A stretch of DNA of 64,000 nt from Callorhinus ursinus (GCF_003265705.1 NW_020312968.1:10310138-10374137), one strand, 5' to 3'. Positions 1-10,412 are shown, counted from the stretch's first letter. Notes: a model not told the origin generated them from the letters alone. Translations and numbers: made by a program.

Positions 1-377
1 AGTGTCCTACGGTTTGCCTTGTAGATGATCACAAGCTGTCTTAATTATGAACGACAAATGTTTACGCCTTAGGAACTTATAGGCCCTGTTTTAACAGTTT
101 GGGAATGTTCTGTTTCATGCTTGATAAGTTCTACTTATCGGCTCGCTACCATTCACTTCTGAGTAAACAAAAAGAAATAGCTATTTAAATAGAGAGCCTG
201 TCCCATCCTCATGCCACAATCTCTCCACCTAAGCAAGCACCGTTTCCTCCTACTGCAGGACTCGGCTATCATTCTCGCAGAGCTATCGCAGCTCACCTTG
301 AAGAACTTTCTTCACAGCTGAACCTTTCAGCTTGAGTGACCTCAGTGGTGGCCCCGTTCATCTCGACAGGATGGAGG
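1..377. other. unassigned single-copy DNA
   Basis: No repeat family, gene or RNA is recognised here. Base composition is ordinary and both strands lack a splice-flanked open frame that I could support. Confidence 0.4.
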
Positions 378-530
378 GGACTCATTCATTCATTCCAATA
401 TTCACTGGGCGCCTACTCTGTACTAAACACTTGAAAAACAGTGTGAAAGAACTATGGCTTCTGCCCTCAAGGAGTTTCTAGAGTTAAATGTGAGTTGGGG
501 CAGAGATGAAAGGAAAACAACGTCCTGGGA
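378..530 (-). repeat. L2 LINE fragment
   Basis: The block opens with ATTCATTCATTCC and reads through a diverged copy of the 'caaatatt..gggcgcctactctgt..ctgccctcaaggag' pattern. This is the reverse complement of the 3' end of the ancient mammalian L2 LINE. It is a short, degraded fossil with no coding potential. Confidence 0.6.
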
Positions 531-1054
531 GGACCCATAAGTATAAGCATCCAGTGTGTAAAGAAACGTGTGGAAGTATCCACTGTGGTAAGTAAAGAAA
601 ACATATGAAGAAGATTGCCTTTAGGTTAGATGATCAGAGAAGGCCATGGTCCCCAGAAGAGGCGACACTTAAACTGATTAACTTAGAGCAGCTTAAGTCC
701 ATTCCCGTCTGTGTACCTGAGCCAAACTCACTACACTAAGCCACTCCGGGTGCTTTAAAAATGTTTACCTGATGCCTATAAATAATAAAAGGAATAACAC
801 ATTTTATATTCAATTATTATTTCTGTTAAAGAGGTAAAAAAAAAAAAAAAGATCATTCATAGGCATGCTGGTTAAAAAAAGGCTGGAGGTCTGGTGAATG
901 AACCCTATTTATGATGAAAGATGAAGGACCACAAGCCAAGTACTGAAACTACTGGCATTTCTAAAATGGTCCGAAAAATAATAAAACCATTAGCATAATT
1001 ATGAAACGTCCCTGAGTTTTAAAGAGTGATAACTGTTTGAATGCATAAATTGTT

Positions 1055-1150
1055 CCGTACACATTTATTAAATCCCTACCATTTGCCAGGGATAGTGCTA
1101 AGTTCCAAGAATACAAAGATAAATAAAACACGATGCTTAACCTTTCCCAC
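1055..1150 (-). repeat. L2 LINE 3'-end fragment
   Basis: Contains 'catttattaaatccctacc', 'tgccagggatagtgctaag' and a following 'ataaataaaacacgatg', the antisense L2 3'-end pattern. Diverged and short. The 530-1055 interval before it holds a 15-base A run near 836-850 and nothing else I can assign. Confidence 0.55.
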
Positions 1151-1316
1151 TGACAACTGTTAGCAAAACACCTAGGATATGCTTACTACTACATTGCTGT
1201 TGTTTTGTTTCCTTTCTTGATCAAAAATTGTTATGACCAAAGATCCAGAGATCATGATGGTGGGCATGGTTGAAAAAGGAAAGAAACAAGAAAGTATGTA
1301 TTAAATGTTGAAAACC

Positions 1317-1519
1317 GGGGCGCCTGGGTGGCTCAGTCGTTAAGCATCTGCCTTCGGCTCAGGTCATGATCCCAGGGTCCTGGAATCGAGCCCCGCATCG
1401 GGCTCCCTACTCGGCGGGAAGCCTGCTTCTCCCTCTCCCACTCCCCCTGCTTGTGTTCCCTCTCTCACTGTGTCTCTCTCTGTCAAATAAATAAATAAAA
1501 TCTGAAAAAAATAATAAAG
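1317..1519 (+). mobile_element. Can-SINE (tRNA-Lys-derived), plus strand
   Basis: Full-length carnivore SINE: tRNA-like head (GGGGCGCCTGGGTGGCTCAG) with A and B box-like segments, CT-rich body, then an AAATAAATAAATAAAATCTG-type tail. It was transcribed by Pol III and inserted by L1 machinery. GTTGAAAA flanks both ends (1308-1314 and 1520-1527 region), a probable target-site duplication. It has no role in coding. Confidence 0.95.
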
Positions 1520-1527
1520 GTTGAAAA

Positions 1528-2395
1528 GCCACTACCCAACATGGCAAATCTACTGGATTCCTTATGCTAGTCTATCAAGCAAAGAAATAGATTTTTATGG
1601 CTAGAGAGAACGATATCCGCCTCCCAAACCCCTTGCTCAGCATTCCTGGATGCAGAGGCTTCAGTATCCCCTTTTTCTTACAAAATAAATTCTTTATCAC
1701 CCTGTCTTCCGTCCCATAACTTTAGTTCCAATTCAAGGTAATCATACTCTCTAGGCCCCCCAGTGCTTGTAAGTCCAACCCTTGCCCGAAGAACCTCCAC
1801 TTGAAAAACACACAGGCCCAGTGTTAGTAGGAGCAATACTGTCCACTCAGTGCCTTACAGTTCATCACCACGTTACAAGTGACTTTCTAAAACCCTTAGA
1901 GAAAACAAGTGTCAAGAACTCGCTCACCCACTATGTAAACTCCCCCAAACCTGCTGCACCCCTGTTGTTTATTCAGTCCCATTAACAACACAGAAGACCT
2001 TCTACAAGAGGAACACATCCTTCAGGGAGCTGCCCATCCAAGTACAGGTTTTGACTTAAAAATAATGCCCAGGAGCTGCCTGCTGAGCAAACATGGAACC
2101 ATGTTCCAATTATTATCCATATTTGAAATCCACATTCCCTAGGAGTAACCCCATTGGAGTAGGGTTCCTGTATTTTCCTCCATCACCATCTCCTCTATCC
2201 ATCTCTGGTACAACTAGACAGAAGTAGATACAGCTAAGAAGGCAATACACAAAATCCAGCCTGTTTTCTCCGGCCTCATCTTTTACACCAAAAGGAACCT
2301 GGTTGAATTAAAGACTTCATCAATGGCAGTCAATTGTTTGCTACCCAGTATTTCAAAAAATTTCATCAGATTAAGTTTAGTGGTTGTTTCATTTC
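1528..2395. other. unassigned single-copy DNA
   Basis: Nothing convincing is seen. A 67-codon plus-strand frame at 1782-1985 has no splice sites, repeat match or family resemblance and is treated as chance. Confidence 0.4.
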
Positions 2396-2410
2396 TAAAG
2401 AAAAAATATA

Positions 2411-2612
2411 TTTTTCGAAGATTTTATTTATTTGAGAGAGAGCATGCAAGAGAGCACGAGTTGGGGGGAGGCTCAGAGGGAGAGGGAGAAGCAGGCTCCC
2501 CGCTGAGCAGGGAACCCCATGTGGGGCTCCATCCCAGCACCTTGCGATCATGACCTGAGCCTGGTCTGAGCCGAACGCAGACGCTTAACCAACTGAGCTA
2601 CCGAGGCGCCCC
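2411..2612 (-). mobile_element. Can-SINE, minus strand
   Basis: Reads tail to head on the plus strand: AGATTTTATTTATTTGAGAG, GA-rich body, CGATCATGACCTGAGC, and ends ACCGAGGCGCCCC. The target-site duplication TAAAGAAAAA(A)TAT is visible at 2396-2409 and 2614-2626. The head is slightly diverged, with a duplicated 'gagcctggtctgagcc' stretch. Confidence 0.95.
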
Positions 2613-2863
2613 TTAAAGAAAAATATTAAAACAGAAGGCTAGGTTTCCTCCCTCTCTGACTCGCCAGTCATTTAGCATGGCCATATAAAAGTCCACAAAT
2701 GAACAGGTGAGCTACATAATGCAGTGTTCTAATTGGGCAGCTTCTTAAAGAAAAGGACTCTCCAACTCCAGTTAATAGATCTGATACAAAGAACACGTTT
2801 CTCCAACAAATACATTCAGGACTTGAATTTTACAGTGTACCTGATGACGGTTCTAGCCATAGT

Positions 2864-2887
2864 AAAAAAAAAAAAAAAAAAAAAAAA
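2864..2887 (+). repeat. poly(A) run
   Basis: Uninterrupted A run of roughly 24 bases followed by GTATTTTTTTCCCC. It is not attached to a recognisable SINE or LINE body. Confidence 0.9.
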
Positions 2888-3057
2888 GTATTTTTTTCCC
2901 CAGGATATCAAATGTTCTGACTCACCATTTCACTGAAGTACAAGCAAAATGAAAATGCAAATGACATTTTATACATGTTTATGACTTTACCGGCTGTATG
3001 GCAGTTCCCCTTTGGCTTCTGGCTTTATTTACCAGGAAGAGAAGCTTGGAAAACCAC

Positions 3058-3108
3058 CATACATTTGTATTTCTTTTTTTTTTTTTTTTTTCATACATTT
3101 GTATTTCT
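3058..3108 (-). mobile_element. poly(T) tract flanked by a 17-bp exact direct repeat
   Basis: CATACATTTGTATTTCT occurs at 3058-3074 and again at 3092-3108, with only a T run between. Direct repeats of this length around a homopolymer are the signature of target-primed reverse transcription. The inserted part is just the poly(A) tail (minus orientation) of a SINE or L1 RNA. A local duplication with later T-run growth is the alternative. Confidence 0.6.
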
Positions 3109-4424
3109 ATTCAAATAGTTCCCTTTCTCCAAGCACTGGTTGGAACAAAGTATTAATTCTAAGTCTGGTGACATAAGTAAGTCAAGAGAATCATAGGGAG
3201 TAGATGAAAACAGACAAACATTTTCTCTTTAATGGTATCTGCTTGGATGAGAACATTTAAAAATATAAATACTAAATCCTTTAAAATTATGCCGCTTCAC
3301 TAATAAGTACTAGTAAACAGAAGTTTTCCATTAAACCTCTATGATTTCTAAAACCCAAAATGTACCTTCACCATAGAACTCCCAGCAAAACCTCAAATAC
3401 AAACCTTCTTAAGAATTCCACATTAGCCCTTATTATTAGCCCTTATTAGATAATAATTTAGCTCCTCCTGCTAAACTTCTGGGTGACCCTGAGCAAGTCA
3501 ATTCACCTCTCTATGCCTGAGCTGTCTTATCCATAAAGCAGGCAAGTCTCTGAACTACTTAACATATAATTTCTTTTTCACAAAGACATACCTCAATCCC
3601 AATGGCTGGATCTGTTAATATTTAAGAACCATTCTACTTCTCTGTCATCCTTCTTCTGAAAAAACAAAACAAAACAAAACACAACTTTTGTGTATATGGG
3701 AAGGAGGGATGGAAACAGGACCCTTCAAAGGGAACAGAAACTAGGTGGGTTTTGTTAATTAGGTTTCCTCTCCGAAACCACCAGCCAGTATTAGCAGGTG
3801 CTTGAAATTTACTCGAAGGAAAAAAAAAAAGTGGTTGGTTTCTCCATCTCAAGACTAACTCTTTCATAAAAGGGCAGGAGTCAATTTCTAGGAATGTGTC
3901 TTTCACCAGCTACACAATACTAACAACTAAGGGACGGGAAGGCAAGCAAAGGAGGACAGAGATGACATGAGTCTATTGTCTGCATGGAGAAAGAAAAACT
4001 CTTCTTTATATGCTGTGTTCAGGAAGGAGGGCAGTAACAGACACCTGTACCTGCCAGCTTCAAGAGACACACCTCGTGTAGGTAAGTTACCTGATGGGTC
4101 AGCAGATGTTGGGAATTTACATGATGCGATGCTTTGTTTTTTACAAACTCCAAGTCTAAAAGTAAATTAAAGGTATGAGTTGACTGGGATATTCAAGTGA
4201 ATCTTGACATGTATTTTAGAGTAGATCAGCCCATTGGGATATTTCCAAGTCAAATAATAACACTAAACAATATACATGCTAAGCTGAAGTGCCCTGGAAA
4301 TGTTTTCCCTTCACTAAATGGAACAGGGTCAAGGGAAAGGGGGAGTAAATGACAAGTGGAATAGATTATTAGCTAAACAGAACGCTGAAACTAGAAAGAG
4401 AAAGATAATTCATTATGAATCTCT
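3109..4424. other. unassigned DNA with an (AAAAC)n run
   Basis: A short (AAAAC)n microsatellite lies at about 3659-3682. No other element or gene is recognised. Short frames at 3634-3906 and 3967-4170 lack splice context or recognisable content. Confidence 0.4.
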
Positions 4425-4520
4425 TGTTTCATATATGGGACACTTGAGGCTTAGAGGTGATATGATTTGGCCCCGGGGTCATACAGCCAAATAGAGTGCC
4501 AGAACTAGAACTCGGGTCAC
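4425..4520 (-). repeat. MIR SINE fragment
   Basis: Pattern 'gggacacttgaggcttagaggtgatatgatttg..ggtcatacagcca..agaactcgggtc' is the reverse complement of the MIR core and tail. It is ancient and diverged. Confidence 0.65.
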
Positions 4521-4611
4521 CAGCAGGCATGCGTAACAGTCCCTAGTTTATTGCAGTATCCTTCATGTCTCCTCCTCGCCATCAGAAGCGGGACAATGGC
4601 ATCATCTGCAA

Positions 4612-4745
4612 AGCCATGGACTGGGCTTCAAGAGCTCTGAGTTCTAGTCTTGTAACCTTCACTAGCTTAGACAGGATACCACTGAAAACTCCCATCCCTG
4701 TCCAACCTCGGTTTCCTCATCTGTAACATGTGAACAGTGATTCAC
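4612..4745 (+). repeat. MIR SINE fragment
   Basis: Contains 'ctgggcttcaagagctctgagttctag' followed by 'ctcggtttcctcatctgtaa', the plus-strand MIR body. It lies close to two other MIR pieces in alternating orientation. Confidence 0.65.
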
Positions 4746-4849
4746 AGTGAGACAGCGCAGACCACAATAAATGCAGAAGCAGTCTGGCCGTTGTGAAACT
4801 GTATGCAAGTACAGAACCAGCACTGGGTGGTGATGGGGGCATATCAGAG

Positions 4850-5045
4850 AACCTGCCTGTGACTGTTAAGTCCAGCCGCTTATTACCTTGGTAAGTCCCT
4901 CCATCTGTGAGCCTCACGTTCCTCCTCTGAGTATGTGGTTAATAATCTTTGCCCTGCCTCCCTCGGAAATGGCCAGAACTTGAGAGCACTGAAAAGCATT
5001 CACAAATAACAAGGCACTGATTCAAGTGCAAAGTGTTATTATGAG
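4850..5045 (+). repeat. MIR SINE fragment
   Basis: Contains 'tccctccatctgtgagcctcacg', 'gtggttaataatctttgccctgcc' and 'gcactgattcaagtgcaaagtg', a diverged plus-strand MIR. The following 5046-5880 stretch shows only a T run (about 5504-5518) and no assignable feature. Confidence 0.6.
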
Positions 5046-5954
5046 ATCCCTCTAGTCTCCTTAATTTGGACAGAAATGTATGTGGTTTAATCATTCAGTT
5101 CTGAACAGTTTTCTTTCTCAACTAAGATGTCATTATTCGTGAGTCTCAGATTTCACAGCTTTCTCCTGGGTGCTCCGAGTCTCCGCTCCCATTACCGTAC
5201 CAGGAATGCACAGAGACCATGCATGATGCTTACTCAACGTGCCACTGGCATGGACTTGGCTGAGAAAGCCTACTTTCCCAGGGCCTCCTCTCAGCTGGAA
5301 ATGCTCTGACTAAAGCTTCCATGAGCACTATTTTACTTCATCACATTAGAGGAGTAATGAAACCAACCCTCGGGCTTTTCTCCAACAACTGCAGAACACT
5401 TTAGCCTTTCCACAGAACAAGAGAGAAGTCTGGGTGGATGCTTGTCACCAGAGGGGCAAGAGAGGTTCCCGAAATCCATTCTCAGTAGTGCAGATGGGGA
5501 GACCTTTTTTTTTTTTTTCTTTGCAGGAGACTCACTGTGAGGCCCAACCAGTCTCTCAAGGGTCACTGGCCTTAGAGCGAGGGCCCCTGGGAGGCTGAAA
5601 AGGTCCTGCAAAATTGGGGGGTGCCGCTTGGGGTCTGCAACATTCTGCCTTCAAAAAGCATCAGAGTAACTAGCATTTCCTTGTTAAGAACCCTGATATC
5701 AGTAGATCAGATGAAAGAATTCATCAGCCTATCCAAACAACTTCTCTGGAACAGGTTTCTACCCAACCACGCTGGGCACCAGAGACAAGTGGGGGATAAG
5801 AAATACAACAGGCTCATCTGCATAGATGAGAGATAAGCAGACGTTTGTTGTCTTCTGTTTTGGCGACTCTTGGCTCCCGCCTGACGACTCAACCCTGGCA
5901 TTCTCCCTCTCCTGGCCCCCACACTCCCACCGCCCCCCCCCCCAGCTGTTGAAG

Positions 5955-5967
5955 CGTCACGTTGACG
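5955..5967. promoter_or_regulatory. palindromic CRE-like site
   Basis: CGTCACGTTGACG is a perfect inverted repeat of CGTCA/TGACG with a 3-base spacer, i.e. two CREB/ATF half-sites. It lies about 0.53 kb downstream of the minus-strand donor, inside the CpG island. Function is inferred from motif and position only. Confidence 0.4.
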
Positions 5968-6499
5968 GGGCTGGGGGAGAGAACGGAGGGAAACGCAGAA
6001 GTCAGCTGCTGCACTGAGGCTGGAACCGTACCGCACCTGTGCAATCCGGCTTCGGCGCCAGAAATGACCAGAACACCGACTCGCAAGCCCCTCTTGAGAT
6101 CCCAGGGGCGCCTGACAAGTTCGCCTCTGTTTATTGCCCGGGGAGGGTGGTGGGAGAGCTCTCCTGCTGCTGCCAAACTCAGCTGGTTGCCCTGAAAAGG
6201 GGATGGAGCTCCCGCTTTAGCGAACCCAGAGAGGTCCCCGAGGGTCAATGCGGCCAAGAGGGGGGGATCTGGGTGGTGAGCGAGCGGGTGGGTGCTCGCG
6301 GGGAGCGCGCCGCCGTGGCCCCAGCGGAATGAAGGTCCCACTTCGGTGGCCACACGCAACCCTCCACCCTACCCCCAGCACAAGGCGGACAAAGTGCGAG
6401 CGTAGAGACCGCCAGGGTTCCTCAGGACGCCGAGCCCCCGAACCCCAGCCCTGGAGGAGGGTGTAGGGAGGAGGGGCCGGGGACGCGCAGGAAACTTAC

Positions 6500-6620
6500 C
6501 TCACCCGGGCAGCATTCGGGCGCCTCTGCTGTCGAGACCAGTTGCGCCACAGTCCGCAAGTTATCTGGATGTAGTTGCTTCCCCCCCGCCCGGCGCCGGG
6601 AGATCTGTGCCGGCGAGGGG
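6500..6620 (-). other. probable first exon (3' part) of a leftward gene; 5' UTR
   Basis: On the minus strand the sequence reads ..CCCGGGTGAG|GTAAGTTTCC, with the last exon base at 6500 and intron GT at 6499-6498. This is a near-consensus U1 donor inside a CpG island, so it is the likely end of exon 1. The transcription start is not determinable; it may lie anywhere up to about 7.1 kb, and the right edge given here is arbitrary. The only ATG near the donor opens a four-codon frame (Met-Leu-Pro-Gly-stop) closing just before the junction, which suggests a non-coding 5' exon with a minimal upstream ORF. Two frames are open across the exon but neither resembles a protein I know. Coding exons would lie left of position 1. 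Confidence 0.5.
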
Positions 6621-6639
6621 CGGAAGGGGCCCGAGGGTC

Positions 6640-6676
6640 GGCGGGGCGGGGGCGGGGGCGGGGGCGGGGCGCGGCG
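6640..6676 (+). repeat. (GGGGCG)n GC-box cluster
   Basis: Consecutive G4-5 tracts separated by single C bases form at least five Sp1-type GC boxes and a strong G-quadruplex candidate on the plus strand, just upstream of the minus-strand exon 1 donor region. Confidence 0.8.
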
Positions 6677-6959
6677 CGGCGTGCGGAGCCGGCAGGTGCG
6701 GGGCCGGGGCCGCGGGGCCAAACTCGCCCGGGACGCGCCTCGGCGGGGGCGCGCGGCTGCGAGTGTGCAGTGCGCGCGCGCCGCGGCGAGTGTGTGTGTC
6801 GCCGCTCTCCCCTTCCTTCCCCGCCAGTCCTCCGGCCAGACGGAGCAGCGAGCGGCAGCCGAAAAGCCCCAGCAGCCGGAGCGCTCCGCTGCCCTGCGCG
6901 GCCTCCGCGCAGCGCACTCGGCGGGGAGCGGGGGCCGGGGGCGGAGGAGCAGCGGCGCC

Positions 6960-7012
6960 CCCGGGCTCGGGCGCGGGCGCGGGCTCGGGCTCGGGCTCGG
7001 GCGCGGGTCCCG
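6960..7012 (+). repeat. GC hexamer repeat (GGGCTC/GGGCGC)n
   Basis: About eight hexamer units of GGGCTC and GGGCGC in tandem. In other frames it yields Arg-Ala or Gly-Ser dipeptide strings, which explains the low-complexity open frames over this region. Its length may vary between individuals. Confidence 0.8.
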
Positions 7013-7359
7013 GCGCCGTGCGCGCCTGAGTCGGAGCGAGGCGCGGAGAGAGCAGTCTGCGCGCCGGCTGCCGCGGCTCGGGGAGGCTGCAGGCCCCGCC
7101 CGCCGGCCGCCCAGGCTCTTCCCCTTTTCTCTCCACCCACTTGCTCCATCCCCGCTCGCCCTGCAGGGAAGCCAGACCGGTTTGCAGCACCAGCCGCGGC
7201 GGCGGGAACCTCCGCCGCAGTCGGACTGGGCGCCGGAGTCGGTGCATGGGGACGCGGAGAGCCGGGCTGGGCCGGGCCCCGAGGTTCGGCCGGTTTCTCC
7301 TAGACGCCAGGGTTAGCCGAGGGCGTCCCGGTGGTTCTGAAGTCTTGCAGCCCCGCTAG

Positions 7360-7577
7360 AGAAAGCCGTGTTTGGGATAGGACATCATCCTCCCTTCCTC
7401 AGGCCACTGAACTCTGCAGCGCCTGGTCGCCTGCCCACTGGACTCTGCTGGCCGCGAAGCCCGCATTTAAGCACAGGTGCCCCCTCCACTAGGAAGGGAC
7501 AGCTAGCATTCCGAGGCGACGGCGTGCCCCCTTCTGATGACAGCAGGAGTTCCCAGGAAGTCAGACCTACCCAACAG
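7360..7577 (+). other. possible plus-strand first exon end
   Basis: At the right edge of the CpG island the plus strand reads CCCAACAG|GTAGGG (last exon base 7577). The match to the donor consensus is moderate. A plus-strand transcript would make the island a bidirectional promoter. The left edge is nominal. The open frame at 7368-7586 is unrecognised and may be chance. Confidence 0.2.
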
Positions 7578-7889
7578 GTAGGGTAGGTTGGCGAAGGGGT
7601 CACGGGAGAGAGGAGGCCCGAGGGACGTCAAGAGGTCCAGAGCGCATGGGCTGGGATGGGAGAGGGGACTAAATCTTCTGGATGGCGCTGAATGGGTGCG
7701 GGGACCCTTGCAATCGCCTGTGATATTGGGGGAGAGGAGAGGGTAGGGGGTAGACCTGAGGACTCTTGGGAAAATGCTGTCTTGCAAGCTATCGCCAAAT
7801 TTACTGAAAAGGTACCTACCGGATCTCTCCCAGATGAATGGAAGCAAGTGGTATTTCTCACCTTCATCATTTCCTTCCTTGTCCTTGTT

Positions 7890-7918
7890 TTAAAAACAAA
7901 CAAACAAACAAACAAACG
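7890..7918 (+). repeat. (AAAC)n microsatellite
   Basis: TTTTAAAAACAAACAAACAAAC-type run of about seven units. The surrounding 7330-8290 stretch is otherwise unassigned. Confidence 0.85.
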
Positions 7919-8289
7919 CACTGATGTAAAACGTGGGATATATTCTGCGGGCGGAAGAACAGCACTTCATGGTCCTTATCCTCAGATATCCCTGGCCTGG
8001 CGAGTCACAGTGAGTTTCTCATTGAAAGGATACTCCCTAAGTTCTCAGCAAAAGAACGCCTCTTTTTGGTTTTGAAATCTTTTTGTACCTCCCCCCACCT
8101 TGGGTAAGTTTGTTATGGTTTAATAACAGCTCCGATCAAAGTGCAATAATCCCTTGGTAATGCGAATATCTGTTATTTCTTGGACTGTTTTTCCAACCTA
8201 CTTCTTCTAGATGTATCTGGCCATTACTGGGAGTTTTCAGGCATCACGTGTTTAGGACCCTGTGACTTGGTTCTGGTTTTGTCTTGGCA

Positions 8290-8425
8290 TTCTAGATTCT
8301 TCCAAAGCTCAGAGCAGGAACACACATCTAGTTCAGCTTGTTCCCTCTACCGAAGAGAAAACTAAGATCCAAAGACATTAAGTGGCCCAAGAGCCAGAAC
8401 ACAGGTTCCTTGACTCCCAATTCCT
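8290..8425 (-). repeat. MIR SINE fragment
   Basis: Pattern 'ccgaagagaaaactaagatccaaagacattaagtggcc..gccagaacacagg..ttccttgactcc' is the antisense MIR body. Diverged. 8425-9160 behind it is unassigned. Confidence 0.55.
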
Positions 8426-9177
8426 GAACAATAAAAGAAACGGGATTAACAAAGTTCAATTTGGGGTGGATAGAGGGGGTGGCAGAGAAAGAAAAGATCC
8501 AAGAACCCTTCATCTGCCTTGAGTGAATCACTGCGTAGGGGGCAGCACCACACCGCTGTAAATAGCAGGCTGGTTGGGATCTGGGAATGATAGTCTCCCC
8601 CTCCCGGCTCCTCGCCCCTCTGGCCGATCTGAAATCCAGCGAGTGGAAAACAAATCTGCTTCCCAGAGTGGTAAGTGTAAATGCAAAGCCAGTTTTCAGT
8701 ATTTCCTGGGAATGCAGGGGAGGCGAAAACAGGTAAAACCAAACTTAAATCACAGTGGATTGGGGGGGCACACACATTACGTACAGAGGCATGCACACAC
8801 GTGTACGCACAGCCCTCCTTTCCCATTAAGAGACTGACTGACTCCCTTCTGTAAAGCATAGGGCCAACAGCCTTAGGTTTCCAGAGACAAATCACAAAGC
8901 AGACTGCCCACTGGCGTTTTAGAGAGCTAACTCAAACAGGATTCTCAGGAACTCTACCAAGAGCCTTAAGATGCTCATTACTGTGAATTAATTCCTAGAA
9001 CAGGCTGACCACATAGTTATTATACCATAATACCTGTTCTTTCTTCCCGGTTCTCTCTCTACATATACATCAACAGGAATTTGGGAAAGTCACCCTCTAA
9101 TGGAAATAAAACAAGATCAATATTACTAGCAATAGTGACTTGGCCAGAAAGTTTGAAAACATTTAAAAATTAGAAAG

Positions 9178-9279
9178 TGCAGCTCTTATGTATCAGTGAC
9201 GAATCACTGAATTCTGCTCCTGAAACCAATATTGCACTGTAGGTTAACTAAAATTTAAATTAAAATGAAAAATAAATAG
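9178..9279 (+). mobile_element. 5'-truncated carnivore L1 3' end
   Basis: About 100 bp of the carnivore L1 3' UTR ('gacgaatcactgaattctgctcctgaaaccaatattgcactgtaggttaac') ending in an A-rich tail. The direct repeat AAATTAGAAA lies at 9167-9176 and 9280-9289, a probable target-site duplication. No ORF2 sequence remains. Confidence 0.8.
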
Positions 9280-9549
9280 AAATTAGAAATCGTTTTACTT
9301 AATTTCAAATGTGACTTCTGATTCTAGATTTTAGTCCATTTTCTTAAAAAATGCTATTTACACTCCCCTGTGAGAAAGACGTGTAGATTCCTTATAGTAG
9401 ATTTGATAGCATTAATGGCCCCAATTAATGACTTCCCTTTATCTAAGTCCTTTGTCTCTAATTTTGTCATCCCCTCCCACCCTAGGCTTACCTTTGGCCA
9501 TTGGAACGTCAGTAGACTTGATGTAAATGAAGGCTTGAAAAACGTTTGT

Positions 9550-10412
9550 GCAACATACCTATTAGAATTTCCAAAATCCAGAACGCTGACAATACCAAAT
9601 ACTGGCGAGGATGTGGAGCAACAAGAACTCTCATTCATTGCTAGTGGGAATGCAAAACAGTAGAGCTATTTTGAAAGACAATTGACAGTTTCTTACAAAA
9701 GGAAACATGACTCTCTCCATATGATCTGGCAATGATGTTCCTTGATATTTGCCAAAAAGAGCTGAAAACTTAATTCCATACAAAAACCTGTACACAGTTT
9801 TTAGCAGCTTTATTCATAATTTGGACAAACCTTGGAAGTAACCAACATGTTCTTTAGTAGGTGAACAGATAAATGAACTGGGGTGTCCAGACCCTGGAAT
9901 GTTATATGATGGGAAAAAGAAATGAGCTATCAAGCTATGAGAAGACCTAGAGGAAACTTAAATGCATATTGCTGAGTGAAAGAAGCCGGTCTGTAAAGGT
10001 TACATATTGTTTGATTCCAATTATACAGCACTCTGGGAGAGGCAAACCTATGGAGACAGTAGAAAGATCAGCGGTCGCCCCGGGGTTGGGGGTGGGGAGG
10101 TTTGAATGGGTAGAGCACCGAGGATTTCTAAGGCAGTGAAACTACTCTGTGTGATACTTCAATGGTAGATAGCTATCATTATACATCTGTCCCAAACCAT
10201 ACAACGTACATTCCTAATGTCAACTGTGGTGTTTGGCTGATAATGATGTGTCAAAGTAGATTCACCAATTGTAACAAGGGTACCACTCTGGTGGAGGGTG
10301 TTGATAAGTGGGGGAGGCTATGCATGTGTGGGGGGCAGGGAAGATATGGGAAATCTCTATACCTTCCCCTCAATTCTTTTGTGAATCTAAAACTATTCTA
10401 AAGAAATTTATT
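9550..10412 (+). mobile_element. old L1 (L1M-type) 3' part, plus strand
   Basis: The sequence follows the end of L1 ORF2 and its 3' UTR ('actggcgaggatgtggagcaacaagaactctcattcattgctagtggg', then 'tatgatctggcaatg', 'ctttattcataatttggac', 'ttgctgagtgaaagaagcc'). Many stops and indels; non-coding fossil. Confidence 0.85.

Larger units (their letters stand above)
5880..7330. promoter_or_regulatory. CpG-island promoter, possibly bidirectional
   Basis: This is the only extended GC- and CpG-rich stretch in the window. It contains repeated GGGGCG boxes (about 6640-6676, Sp1/KLF-type sites), GC hexamer repeats (about 6960-7012), many CGCG steps and no TATA box that I can see. Islands of this kind normally mark constitutive or developmental promoters. 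A strong minus-strand splice donor at 6500/6499 places a gene start inside it, transcribed leftward; a weaker plus-strand donor lies at 7577/7578. It carries many open frames of 100-240 codons on both strands, which are a by-product of GC-richness and give low-complexity Arg/Ala/Pro/Gly strings. The gene could not be named. Confidence 0.85.

Noticed and set aside
1317..1400. tRNA-like sequences in the SINE heads
   Set aside because: They are tRNA-Lys-derived SINE promoters and lack a mature tRNA fold and anticodon loop context; not tRNA genes.
6422..7359. Many open frames of 100-242 codons on both strands in the GC-rich block
   Set aside because: They overlap in all frames, consist of Arg/Ala/Pro/Gly strings from GC repeats, and have no family resemblance. 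They are what a CpG island without stop codons produces.
8570..8671. Donor-like CCCAGAGTG|GTAAGT on the plus strand
   Set aside because: The donor is good but the preceding acceptor choices give only tiny or stop-containing exons; too weak to list as a feature.
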